Below, piece after piece: positions 28,369 through 36,966 of a DNA stretch of 64,000 nt; the first letter of the stretch is position 1; each line of letters begins with the position of its first letter. The notes beneath the pieces were generated by a model that was not told where the DNA came from, searched no databases, and was given only the letters and a program-made list of their open reading frames with translations. The stretch comes from Bacillota bacterium (GTDB lineage Bacteria; Bacillota; Clostridia; Acetivibrionales; JAEXSP01): NCBI GenBank assembly GCA_023453795.1, contig JAEXSP010000039.1:1-64000 (forward strand), in the 5' to 3' direction. A program made the translations under genes and the position numbers.

Positions 28369-29571
28369 TTGTTTGAGGGCAAAACAGTTGTTTTGGGTAT
28401 ATGCGGCGGCATTGCAGCTTATAAGGCGGTTGAAGTTGTTTCCAGACTTAGGAAGCTGGGTGCCGAGACACATGTTATCATGACAGAGAGTGCGACGAAA
28501 TTTATTGCACCCCTTACTTTTCAATCCATCTCACATAACCTTGTCACTACCGATATGTTTGCGAAGCCTGCAACTTGGGACGTAGAACACATTTCACTTG
28601 CCCGGAAAGCAGATATAATGGTCATTGTTCCGGCTACTGCAAATATTATCGGAAAGGTTGCAAGCGGGATTGCGGACGATATGCTTTCAACTGCAATTAT
28701 GGCTACAAAGGCCAAGGTTGTATTTATACCTGCAATGAACCCTTCAATGTACGAAAACCCTATTGTTCAAGCTAACATTGCAAAGCTGAAAAGCCTGGAT
28801 TACATATTTATGGAACCTGAAACCGGATTAATGGCTGCAGAGGGTGAGTACGGAAAGGGCAGACTGCCTGAGCCTGTTTCAATAGTTGAATTTGTTAAGG
28901 ACAATATTATTCCTTTATCGGATCTGTCAGGGAAAAAAATCTTAATAACTGCCGGTCCTACCAGAGAAGCAATTGATCCTGTAAGGTACATAACAAATCA
29001 CTCCTCGGGGAAAATGGGTTATGCTATAGCCAAAATGGCAAAGCAAAGAGGAGCGGAGGTTAAGATCATTTCCGGTCCGGTAAATATAAAAAGACCTGAC
29101 AATATTGAGATTATTGATGTCAACTCGGCTGATGAGATGTATAAGTCTGTTATGGATAATTACGAAGGCTACGACATTTTAATAATGGTTGCTGCTGTTG
29201 CAGATTATAAATGCTTAAATATAGCAGATAAAAAAATAAAGAAAAAAGAAGATAAAATGAATCTGGAACTGGTTAAAAACCCTGATATTGCGAGAGAACT
29301 CGGAAGGGTAAAAGGAAATAGGATTTTAGTCGGCTTCAGTGCAGAAACCAACGAGCTTATAACAAATGCAAAGACAAAGCTTGAAGCAAAAAATCTGGAT
29401 ATGGTTGTAGCGAATGACGTTACTATGCAAGGGGCGGGCTTTGGAACAGATACCAACATAGTAAAGCTTATAAAAAAGGACGGAAGCATAAAAACTCTTC
29501 CGATGATGAGCAAAGATAACGTTGCTGCTGAAATACTGAATGAAGTATTAAATTTAATTAATATAAGTTGA
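28369..29571 (+). CDS. coaBC: Bifunctional phosphopantothenoylcysteine decarboxylase / phosphopantothenate-cysteine ligase
   Basis: Two steps of coenzyme A synthesis. The N-terminal flavin domain (CoaC, residues 1-180) has GGIAAYKA, HISLARKADI and the substrate clamp MNPSMYENP. The C-terminal ligase (CoaB) begins KKILITAGPTREAIDPVRYI and includes AAVADYK. The length of 400 residues is normal. The start is TTG at 28369, with GGGTGGTG about nine bases upstream. Confidence 0.96.
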   Translation: MFEGKTVVLGICGGIAAYKAVEVVSRLRKLGAETHVIMTESATKFIAPLTFQSISHNLVTTDMFAKPATWDVEHISLARKADIMVIVPATANIIGKVASGIADDMLSTAIMATKAKVVFIPAMNPSMYENPIVQANIAKLKSLDYIFMEPETGLMAAEGEYGKGRLPEPVSIVEFVKDNIIPLSDLSGKKILITAGPTREAIDPVRYITNHSSGKMGYAIAKMAKQRGAEVKIISGPVNIKRPDNIEIIDVNSADEMYKSVMDNYEGYDILIMVAAVADYKCLNIADKKIKKKEDKMNLELVKNPDIARELGRVKGNRILVGFSAETNELITNAKTKLEAKNLDMVVANDVTMQGAGFGTDTNIVKLIKKDGSIKTLPMMSKDNVAAEILNEVLNLINIS

Positions 29572-29662
29572 AAATAATTTATGTACTCAACCATCGCAAA
29601 AATCCCCAGAATCATTGGATATTTTGCTCGCTTTCGTACTAATTATTTAATTCAACTTATAT
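29561..29662. repeat. Long imperfect inverted repeat at the coaBC end
   Basis: ATATAAGTTGAA (29561-29572) and TTCAACTTATAT (29651-29662) are perfect 12-base inverted arms, with further imperfect complementarity inside (GCAAAA with TTTTGC). The left arm contains the coaBC stop codon. It may be a terminator-like structure or a small MITE. Confidence 0.5.
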
Positions 29663-29788
29663 AGGTTAAAAATGAGTAGTGAAGTATAATTAGTAATAAT
29701 GCTTTTTAGTTTTGGGAGTAAGAGTTGATAGCGAGTTTACTGTACTCTGTCAATTATCAACTGTCAACTGATAAAAGGAGGAAATGAA

Positions 29789-31177
29789 ATGGCAGCGGAA
29801 AAAACAATGGAAAAGATAGTGGCTTTAGCCAAAAACAGAGGTTTTGTATATCCCGGATCGGATATATACGGGGGTCTTGCGAATGCCTGGGATTACGGCC
29901 CGCTTGGGGTAGAGCTTAAAAACAATGTTAAGAAGGCCTGGTGGAAGAAATTTATCCAGGACAGCCCATATAATGTAGGTGTGGATTGTGCAATACTTAT
30001 GAATCCTCAGGTATGGGTTGCATCGGGACATGTGGGGGGCTTCAGCGATCCTTTGATTGACTGTAAGGACTGTAAGACACGTCATAGGGCTGACAAACTC
30101 ATCGAGGACTGGAATAAGGAAAACAACATCGATATCTCTGTTGATGGCTGGAAAAACGATCAATTAATGGATTATATAAAAGAAAAGGGAGTTAAATGTC
30201 CGAATTGCGGTTCGGGCAATTTCACAGACATCAGGAAGTTTAACCTTATGTTCAAAACCTTCCAGGGTGTCACTGAAGATTCCAAATCAGAAATATTCCT
30301 GAGACCTGAAACTGCTCAGGGAATATTTGTCAACTTCAAAAACGTACAGAGGACAACCAGAAGGAAAATTCCATTTGGTATCGGACAGATAGGTAAATCC
30401 TTCAGAAACGAAATAACTCCCGGCAACTTTACTTTCAGGACACGTGAATTTGAACAGATGGAGCTTGAATTCTTCTGCGAACCGGGCAAGGATCTTGATT
30501 GGTTCCGTTATTGGAAGGATTTCTGTCATAAATGGCTTTTGAACCTAGGAATAAAGGAAAGCAGCCTTAAGCTTCGTGATCATAGCAAGGAAGAGCTTTC
30601 CCACTACAGCAATGCAACTACCGATATTGAGTTCCTATTCCCATTTGGATGGGGTGAGCTGTGGGGAATCGCCGACAGAACCGACTTTGACCTTAAGCAG
30701 CACATGGAACATTCAAAGGATGACCTCTCATACTTCGATCCGACAACGAACGAAAAATATGTGCCTTATTGTATAGAGCCGTCACTCGGTGCAGACAGGG
30801 TAGCCCTTGCATTCCTTTGCGATGCATATGATGAGGAAGAGGTCGCTGAGGGAGATGTAAGAACAGTCCTTCGTTTCCATCCTGCAATTGCCCCGGTAAA
30901 AGCAGCAATACTTCCTTTGTCAAAGAAGCTTGGCGATGATGCTAATAAAGTATACGAAAAGCTTACTAAAAAATATGTTTGCGAATATGATGAGACAGGA
31001 AGTATAGGTAAAAGGTACAGAAGACAGGATGAGATCGGAACTCCGTTCTGCATAACCTTCGATTTCGATTCCCTCAACGATCAGAGCGTTACAGTCAGAG
31101 ACAGAGATACAATGCAGCAGGTCAGAATCAAGATTGATGAGTTGGAACAGTACTTTGAAAGTAAATTTGAGTTTTAA
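29789..31177 (+). CDS. glyQS: Glycyl-tRNA synthetase, homodimeric type
   Basis: Class II synthetase of 462 residues of the alpha2 type. It has FVYPGSDIYGGLANAWDYGP at the N-terminus, a zinc-like cysteine set (CKDC near 91 and CPNC near 137), motif 2 (FRNEITPGNFTFRTREFEQ) and the C-terminal anticodon-binding domain. It charges tRNA-Gly. AAAGGAGG precedes the ATG. No T-box leader is visible in the 217 bases upstream, which instead carry repeat sequence (TGTCAATTATCAACTGTCAA near 29750). A perfect terminator follows. Confidence 0.97.
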   Translation: MAAEKTMEKIVALAKNRGFVYPGSDIYGGLANAWDYGPLGVELKNNVKKAWWKKFIQDSPYNVGVDCAILMNPQVWVASGHVGGFSDPLIDCKDCKTRHRADKLIEDWNKENNIDISVDGWKNDQLMDYIKEKGVKCPNCGSGNFTDIRKFNLMFKTFQGVTEDSKSEIFLRPETAQGIFVNFKNVQRTTRRKIPFGIGQIGKSFRNEITPGNFTFRTREFEQMELEFFCEPGKDLDWFRYWKDFCHKWLLNLGIKESSLKLRDHSKEELSHYSNATTDIEFLFPFGWGELWGIADRTDFDLKQHMEHSKDDLSYFDPTTNEKYVPYCIEPSLGADRVALAFLCDAYDEEEVAEGDVRTVLRFHPAIAPVKAAILPLSKKLGDDANKVYEKLTKKYVCEYDETGSIGKRYRRQDEIGTPFCITFDFDSLNDQSVTVRDRDTMQQVRIKIDELEQYFESKFEF

Positions 31178-31190
31178 TACATGAAGAAAT

Positions 31191-31226
31191 AAACAGCGCT
31201 TCATTTTTGAAGCGCTGTTTCATTTC
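31191..31226. terminator. Bidirectional terminator after glyQS
   Basis: AAACAGCGCTTC (31191-31202) pairs perfectly with GAAGCGCTGTTT (31209-31220), loop ATTTTT. It separates glyQS from the convergent ABC permease gene. Confidence 0.9.
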
Positions 31227-31239
31227 CTTTTCCAAAGCT

Positions 31240-32790
31240 TTACACCATTTCAAGCTTGTCAAATATCCCTTTGCAGGACATAAGTATAGCGAAAGAAACT
31301 AAAAGGTTATAGACAATCAAAGTACAGTAGAATTGAACATCGCCGAACAAATATTTCGATACAAATGAAAGAATGATTGAGGGAGTGATGACCCCCAGTG
31401 TAATAAACATTCTTATAAATATCTGCAGGTTTTTGGTGTGTGTTTTACCGAAAAGCCTTCTGGAAAGCACATCCCCGTATGAAAACACCGAACCGAACGA
31501 CACATATGCCAGAACACACAAGATGATAGTCAGCACATCCGACTTGAACATAATCCCGGCAGCCGTAAAAAGCAAAATCCCGTCAACAAGGTTTTTGATG
31601 TTTTCGGCCAAGGTTGCGTAAAATACTTTCTTGGATGATTTGTCCGGTATAAGGTAGATATACTGCTTGTTCAATTCATCAACCCACTTGCCTTGTATGG
31701 ACAGGAAGAATAAAAGATATATTGAGAAAAACATTGTTGTCATTATACTTGAACCCGGAAAAAAGTATTTAGAAGCCAGTCCTATTGCTATTACAATGAA
31801 AGATGTCCTGTTTATAAAAAAGAGTCCGTTTTTCCTGTATTCAAGGATGTGTCTGTAAAATATGGCTCTGGCTCCGGAGCCTTCAAATTTGAAGCTTACT
31901 TTCCTTGCCTTTACGTCCCGGAAGTTCAGATTTGACCTTCCTGCTCTCTTGGCAGCAATCATTTGCTCCTTTCGTTCCGTAGCTGCAAGTACATCCTCGT
32001 AGTAGTCTGTCTTGAGCTTATAAACCACAAAAATTGCCATCGAACACGAAAATAGGATCAGAAACAGGTTCATAAAAAACAAAGGCGTTATCCCGTAAAC
32101 CGCTGCCATCAGAAATTCTTTGACCCAGCCTATGAAGGGAATATATGAAAATAAATCGTTGTTGAGGTAAACAATAGCAGCTTCCTTCATATCCTGCGTC
32201 TTAAATACGGCTATCAGGAAACCGCTGGCAAAAATTGCAATCAGTATGGTCAAAATTCTTTGCAGCAATTTACGGTTTGCATACGATTTGGAGGAGATAG
32301 AGTATATAAGCATTCCGATTAGCTGGATTGTAAAGAAAAGGATAACAACTCCTGCATATATTATTAATGCCCCATATGATTTTATTGGGAAATTATTTTT
32401 CAGGTTCGGTATTTGGAATGAAATGAACAATACTATAAACAGGGTCATGAACAATTGCTGAATAAAGCCGTAAATAAGAACTTTTTTCGGTGATATCGGT
32501 GCAGTAAAGACAAAATTTACGTCGGCCAGCCTGAAAAAACTGCTTCCGTTGCTTATTCCCTGCTTAATTCCGAAATATACAACTGCTAAAATGCAGGTAG
32601 ATACAATTGCACCAAAAAGTTCGGGAGGCTGTTTATTTACAATGCCGGAAGGCATAAGGAAGCCTATAACAGTTAAAATAACAAAAAAAGCAAGGATAAG
32701 GATATAGGCAATCATTACAATTGGTTTCTTTTTAAGCTCTTTGATTGAATTTTTCAGGTGTTTTTGCAGTATAAACAATAATGGCTTCAT
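31240..32790 (-). CDS. Putative ABC exporter, membrane subunit
   Basis: About 516 residues with roughly ten to twelve hydrophobic segments; no ATPase motifs. It follows an ABC ATPase gene by two bases on the - strand and is surely its membrane partner. The pattern fits the putative ABC exporter family (PF16962-like); the substrate is unknown. The ATG at 32790 has GGAGG seven bases upstream, within the end of the ATPase gene; a TTG two codons earlier overlaps that gene. Confidence 0.8.
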   Translation of the reverse strand: MKPLLFILQKHLKNSIKELKKKPIVMIAYILILAFFVILTVIGFLMPSGIVNKQPPELFGAIVSTCILAVVYFGIKQGISNGSSFFRLADVNFVFTAPISPKKVLIYGFIQQLFMTLFIVLFISFQIPNLKNNFPIKSYGALIIYAGVVILFFTIQLIGMLIYSISSKSYANRKLLQRILTILIAIFASGFLIAVFKTQDMKEAAIVYLNNDLFSYIPFIGWVKEFLMAAVYGITPLFFMNLFLILFSCSMAIFVVYKLKTDYYEDVLAATERKEQMIAAKRAGRSNLNFRDVKARKVSFKFEGSGARAIFYRHILEYRKNGLFFINRTSFIVIAIGLASKYFFPGSSIMTTMFFSIYLLFFLSIQGKWVDELNKQYIYLIPDKSSKKVFYATLAENIKNLVDGILLFTAAGIMFKSDVLTIILCVLAYVSFGSVFSYGDVLSRRLFGKTHTKNLQIFIRMFITLGVITPSIILSFVSKYLFGDVQFYCTLIVYNLLVSFAILMSCKGIFDKLEMV

Positions 32791-32792
32791 TC

Positions 32793-33488
32793 TCAATCCT
32801 CCGTAACCTTGAAGAAAAGTTCTTCGAGGGATTCGCCGCTTTGCTTTATTTCACGTCTGGTTCTTGAAAGGACTATTTTACCGCTTTTCATTATAAGCGT
32901 TTTATCCCATATTTCATCAATGCTGTCTATTATATGGGTACTGATTAAAACACCGCAGCCCTGCTCTTTAAGCTCTAAAAATATGCTTTTCAATTCTTTG
33001 ATAGCTTTAGGGTCAAGACCAATCATCGGTTCATCGAATAGTATCATTTTAGGCTGGATCAATAAAGCGCAGCATATGCTTACTTTTTGCTGCATTCCCT
33101 TGGAGAGCTCTTTCCCCAGTTTATCCTTTTTATCGTCAAGCTCAAACCTTTCAAGTAATTCATCCCTTCTTTTTTCATAGTCTTTAAGACTGTAAGCGTG
33201 GGCAATAAATTCCATATGCTCTGCTACAGTCAGCATTTCATAGAGAGCAGGAGCTTCCGGTACATATGCAAATATCTTTTTTGCATCAGTGCTCGCATTG
33301 GGTTTTCCGTCTATATCTATATATCCTGCGAATTTAAGCAATCCGGTTATGCATTTGATGGTGGTGCTTTTTCCGGCCCCATTTGGCCCCAGGAGCACTG
33401 CTATTTCGCCGGGATTCACCTCAAAACTGATGTTATCGACAGCAAGGGTTCTGTCATATTCTTTTGAAAGATTCTTAACTTTTAACAT
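32793..33488 (-). CDS. ABC transporter ATP-binding protein
   Basis: A 231-residue ABC ATPase. Walker A is GPNGAGKST (near 35), the signature is LSKGMQQKVSI, Walker B is ILFDEPMIGLD, and the switch histidine is in ISTHIID. It powers the membrane protein encoded immediately downstream. The two-gene set is a typical drug- or peptide-type exporter of the ABC-2 architecture; nothing indicates the substrate. Confidence 0.93.
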   Translation of the reverse strand: MLKVKNLSKEYDRTLAVDNISFEVNPGEIAVLLGPNGAGKSTTIKCITGLLKFAGYIDIDGKPNASTDAKKIFAYVPEAPALYEMLTVAEHMEFIAHAYSLKDYEKRRDELLERFELDDKKDKLGKELSKGMQQKVSICCALLIQPKMILFDEPMIGLDPKAIKELKSIFLELKEQGCGVLISTHIIDSIDEIWDKTLIMKSGKIVLSRTRREIKQSGESLEELFFKVTED

Positions 33489-33868
33489 TTTATATATTTC
33501 CTTTCGTAATTTACTGCGACATAAAATTGTTTACTTACAATATACTACCAGATTATTTTGCATATTTCCATTTTAATTAAAAGCTCAGGTAAGAGTATAA
33601 CAAGTTCAGATAGAGTTTTCAGGACTAATAGTAATGTTTTAATTTATTGAATAAAAAGTGTTGGGATTGGGTATTCCTATAAATGATATCCATAAATTAG
33701 AAAAAAAATTAACATATAAGTGATAAATAGGTATGAAAAATACTAATTGTTATGGTATAATTGTGAAGGAATTAATTCATTTTCTATCGGCTTTAATGGA
33801 AAGTTCCCTATCAAATGTACTTTCCTTATCAAACAATAAAACTATAACTACATAGGAGGTTTTGCTAA
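33489..33868. other. Divergent spacer before ppdK with an inverted repeat in the leader
   Basis: An AT-rich 380-base gap holds divergent promoters. In the ppdK leader GGAAAGT (33798-33804) and ACTTTCC (33819-33825) can form a 7-bp stem, and CTATCAAA and TTATCAAA repeat in tandem there. No riboswitch class is recognised. Confidence 0.5.
33753..33761 (+). promoter_or_regulatory. Extended -10 promoter of ppdK
   Basis: TGGTATAAT at 33753-33761; no good -35. It leaves a leader of about 100 bases. Confidence 0.55.
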
Positions 33869-36511
33869 ATGCCAAAGTATGTTTATTTGTTCAGTGAAGG
33901 TAATGCTTCAATGAAAAACCTTCTTGGCGGCAAAGGTGCCAATCTGGCTGAAATGACAGGTTTAGGACTTCCCGTTCCAAGAGGATTTACTGTTACCACT
34001 GAAGCATGTACAAGGTACTATGAAGACGGCAAGGTTATTGCTAAGGAAATCGAAGATGAAATCTATACAATGCTTGCGAAAACTGAGGGCATTGTCGGTA
34101 AAAAATTCGGAGATCCTTCAAATCCCTTCCTCGTATCGGTAAGATCAGGGGCAAGGGCTTCGATGCCGGGTATGATGGATACTATTCTGAATCTGGGACT
34201 CAATGATATCGTCGTTGAAGGTCTGGCAAAGCTTACCAGTAATGAAAGATTTGCATATGACAGTTATAGAAGGTTCATTCAGATGTTCAGCGATGTAGTT
34301 ATGGAAGTTGAAAAGCCGAAATTTGAAAAGATTCTGGATGCGGTAAAAGAAGAAAACGGAGCATCATATGATACAGACCTTACGGCTGCCAATCTTAAGG
34401 AAGTTGTAAAGAGATATAAGGAGTTATATAAAAAGGAAAAGGGGACTGATTTCCCTCAAGATCCTAAAGTTCAGATGATGGAAGCCATCAAAGCTGTTTT
34501 CCGTTCATGGGATAACCAAAGGGCTATCATATATAGAAGATTGAATGACATCCCGGGAGACTGGGGTACTGCAGTTAACGTTCAGGAAATGGTATACGGA
34601 AATATGGGAAATGATTCAGGCACGGGAGTTGCATTCACAAGAAATCCGTCAACCGGAGAAAAGAAGCTTTACGGCGAATTTCTGATGAATGCTCAGGGTG
34701 AAGATGTTGTTGCAGGAATCAGAACTCCTCAGACAATAGATCAAATGAAAGAAATCAATGCTGAAGCATACAATCAGTTTGTTAATATTGCTGACACTCT
34801 TGAAAAGCATTACAGAGATATGCAGGATATGGAGTTCACAATTGAAAAAGGCAAGCTCTTCATGCTTCAAACCAGAAACGGAAAGAGAACTGCCGCTGCC
34901 GCATTAAAGATAGCTGTTGACCTTGTAAATGAGGGTATGGCTACCAAGGAAGAAGCGGTATTGAAGGTTGATCCGAAGCAGTTGGATGCTTTACTGCACC
35001 CCAATTTCGAACCCAAGGCGCTAAAAGCTGCAGTTCCTGTGGCTAAAGGGCTTCCGGCTTCGCCAGGAGCAGCAACCGGTAAAGTATACTTTGAAGCGGA
35101 AGATGCAGTCGAAGCTGTAAAGAACGGTGAAAAGAAGGTAATACTTGTCAGACTTGAAACTTCACCTGAAGATATCGAAGGCATGCATGTATCACAGGGC
35201 ATATTGACAGGACGCGGCGGTATGACTTCTCATGCGGCTGTTGTTGCGCGCGGCATGGGCACCTGTTGTGTAGCAGGCTGCAGCGAAGTAAAAATCAATG
35301 AGGAAGAAAAATACTTCCTTGATAAGAATGGAAAGAGATACAACGAGGGTGACTGGATATCCCTTGACGGTTCTTCAGGAAATGTCTATGGGACTCAGCT
35401 TCCTACAATTGATCCTGAAATGACGGGCGATTTTGCAATTCTGATGGGTTGGGCTGATGAAATAAGGACCCTAAAGGTCAGAACAAATGCCGATACTCCT
35501 AAGGATGCTGCTCAAGCCATGAAGTTCGGTGCAGAAGGAATAGGCCTCTGCCGTACTGAGCACATGTTCTTCGAGCCTGACAGAATCCCTGCAATGAGAG
35601 AAATGATCGTTGCAAGGACTGAAGATCAAAGGAGAAAAGCACTTGACAAGCTTCTTCCAATGCAGAGAAGCGATTTCGAAGGCTTGTTCACGGAAATGAA
35701 GGGCTATCCTGTAACCATCAGGTTCCTGGATCCTCCTCTCCATGAATTCCTCCCACAGGCAGATCAAGACATTGCTACTCTTGCAAAAGAGATGGGAATG
35801 ACATTCGAAGAACTCAAGGGAATTGTTGCGGATCTGCATGAATTTAATCCTATGATGGGGCATAGAGGCTGCCGTCTTGCTGTTACTTATCCTGAAATTG
35901 CTGAAATGCAGACAAGAGCTGTCATAGAGGCTGCAATCAATGTTAATGCAAAAGGTATGCATGTTATACCTGAAATCATGATTCCATTGGTCGGAGAAGT
36001 AAAAGAATTAAAATATGTAAAGGATGTAGTGGTTAAAACAGCAGACGAAGTTATCGCTAAAGCAGGCGTCAAGCTCACTTACAAGGTTGGAACCATGATA
36101 GAAATACCGAGAGCTGCCTTAACTGCAGATGACATAGCTAAGGAAGCTGAGTTCTTCTCGTTCGGTACAAACGACTTGACTCAGATGACCTTCGGCTTCA
36201 GCCGTGATGATGCAGGCAAGTTCCTTGATGCATATTACACAAAGAAGATTTATGAGTCTGATCCGTTTGCAAGACTTGACCAGATAGGCGTAGGCAAGCT
36301 CGTTAAGATGGCTGCTGAGCTTGGCAAGAAGACAAGACCTGACATCAAACTCGGTATCTGCGGGGAACACGGCGGAGATCCTTCATCAGTAGAATTCTGC
36401 CACAAAATAGGTTTGAACTATGTGTCATGTTCGCCTTTCCGCGTGCCGATAGCAAGACTTGCTGCAGCACAGGCTGCAATCAAGAAAGAGGGAGACCTCG
36501 GACAGAAATAA
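33869..36511 (+). CDS. ppdK: Pyruvate, phosphate dikinase
   Basis: Interconverts pyruvate + ATP + Pi with PEP + AMP + PPi. The 880-residue protein has the normal order: N-terminal nucleotide-binding domain (GGKGANLAEMTGLGLPVP), swivelling domain with the phospho-histidine in GGMTSHAAVVARGMGT (near 455), and the C-terminal TIM-barrel PEP/pyruvate domain (GEHGGDPSSVEFCHKIG and the catalytic SCSPFRVP near 853). In cellulolytic clostridia this enzyme takes part in the unusual PEP-to-pyruvate step. AGGAGG precedes the ATG. Monocistronic, terminator at 36543. Confidence 0.97.
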   Translation: MPKYVYLFSEGNASMKNLLGGKGANLAEMTGLGLPVPRGFTVTTEACTRYYEDGKVIAKEIEDEIYTMLAKTEGIVGKKFGDPSNPFLVSVRSGARASMPGMMDTILNLGLNDIVVEGLAKLTSNERFAYDSYRRFIQMFSDVVMEVEKPKFEKILDAVKEENGASYDTDLTAANLKEVVKRYKELYKKEKGTDFPQDPKVQMMEAIKAVFRSWDNQRAIIYRRLNDIPGDWGTAVNVQEMVYGNMGNDSGTGVAFTRNPSTGEKKLYGEFLMNAQGEDVVAGIRTPQTIDQMKEINAEAYNQFVNIADTLEKHYRDMQDMEFTIEKGKLFMLQTRNGKRTAAAALKIAVDLVNEGMATKEEAVLKVDPKQLDALLHPNFEPKALKAAVPVAKGLPASPGAATGKVYFEAEDAVEAVKNGEKKVILVRLETSPEDIEGMHVSQGILTGRGGMTSHAAVVARGMGTCCVAGCSEVKINEEEKYFLDKNGKRYNEGDWISLDGSSGNVYGTQLPTIDPEMTGDFAILMGWADEIRTLKVRTNADTPKDAAQAMKFGAEGIGLCRTEHMFFEPDRIPAMREMIVARTEDQRRKALDKLLPMQRSDFEGLFTEMKGYPVTIRFLDPPLHEFLPQADQDIATLAKEMGMTFEELKGIVADLHEFNPMMGHRGCRLAVTYPEIAEMQTRAVIEAAINVNAKGMHVIPEIMIPLVGEVKELKYVKDVVVKTADEVIAKAGVKLTYKVGTMIEIPRAALTADDIAKEAEFFSFGTNDLTQMTFGFSRDDAGKFLDAYYTKKIYESDPFARLDQIGVGKLVKMAAELGKKTRPDIKLGICGEHGGDPSSVEFCHKIGLNYVSCSPFRVPIARLAAAQAAIKKEGDLGQK

Positions 36512-36542
36512 GAAAAGATTACACGGTTGACAGATACAAGAC

Positions 36543-36567
36543 GGGAGCTCGAAAGAGCTCCCTTTTT
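36543..36567 (+). terminator. Rho-independent terminator after ppdK
   Basis: GGGAGCTC (36543-36550), GAAA loop, GAGCTCCC (36555-36562), TTTTT. Confidence 0.92.
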
Positions 36568-36686
36568 GTGGTTGGAGTATTTAAAGTATGTCAGTATTGT
36601 GCTATATAAAATCTAATTAATGATCGAAATTCTAAGAAAAGAGTATTATACTAAAGCAGTAAATATCTATTCCAAGGAGGGCCTTT

Positions 36687-36927
36687 ATGCCAAACCCTTA
36701 TCTTCCAAGCTGGGAGTATGTTCCGGACGGAGAGCCCAGAATATTCGGTGACCGTGTTTTTATATACGGTTCGCATGACACTGCAGGGTCTGATAAATTC
36801 TGCGATTAGATCAAAAATTCATATTCTCATAGACAACTATGAAATCGGGGAAGAAATAGGCTCCTGTGATGTTGGTACAGATGATGGGATTGTATCTGCA
36901 ATCGTAAATAATGTTACAAATATCTAA
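36687..36927 (+). pseudogene. Deleted GH43-type glycosidase gene (start plus a short tail)
   Basis: With AAGGAGGG seven bases ahead, an ATG at 36687 opens a 40-codon frame (MPNPYLPSWEYVPDGEPRIF, then GDRVFIYGSHD) that stops at 36807-36809. This is the classic N-terminus of family 43 beta-xylosidases/arabinofuranosidases. After the stop, another frame to 36927 encodes KIHILIDNYEIGEEIGSCDV and further residues like the end of a carbohydrate-binding module. The middle of the gene has been lost and the remains are out of frame. The native start signal and terminator are both preserved, so the deletion is internal. Confidence 0.7.
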
Positions 36928-36930
36928 TTG

Positions 36931-36966
36931 GGCCGGTAGTGCAATCCCGGCCTTCTCTTATTTTTT
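36931..36966 (+). terminator. Terminator after the GH43 relic
   Basis: GGCCGG (36931-36936) pairs with CCGGCC (36947-36952), followed by TTCTCTTATTTTTT. Confidence 0.65.

Noticed and set aside
29572..29788. Possible T-box or glycine riboswitch before glyQS
   Set aside because: No AGGGTGG(T/A)ACCGCG motif and no aptamer core found; the spacer is repeat-like.
36718..36927. A 69-codon frame after ppdK
   Set aside because: It joins out-of-frame GH43 start sequence to the relic of the gene's end; treated as part of the pseudogene.
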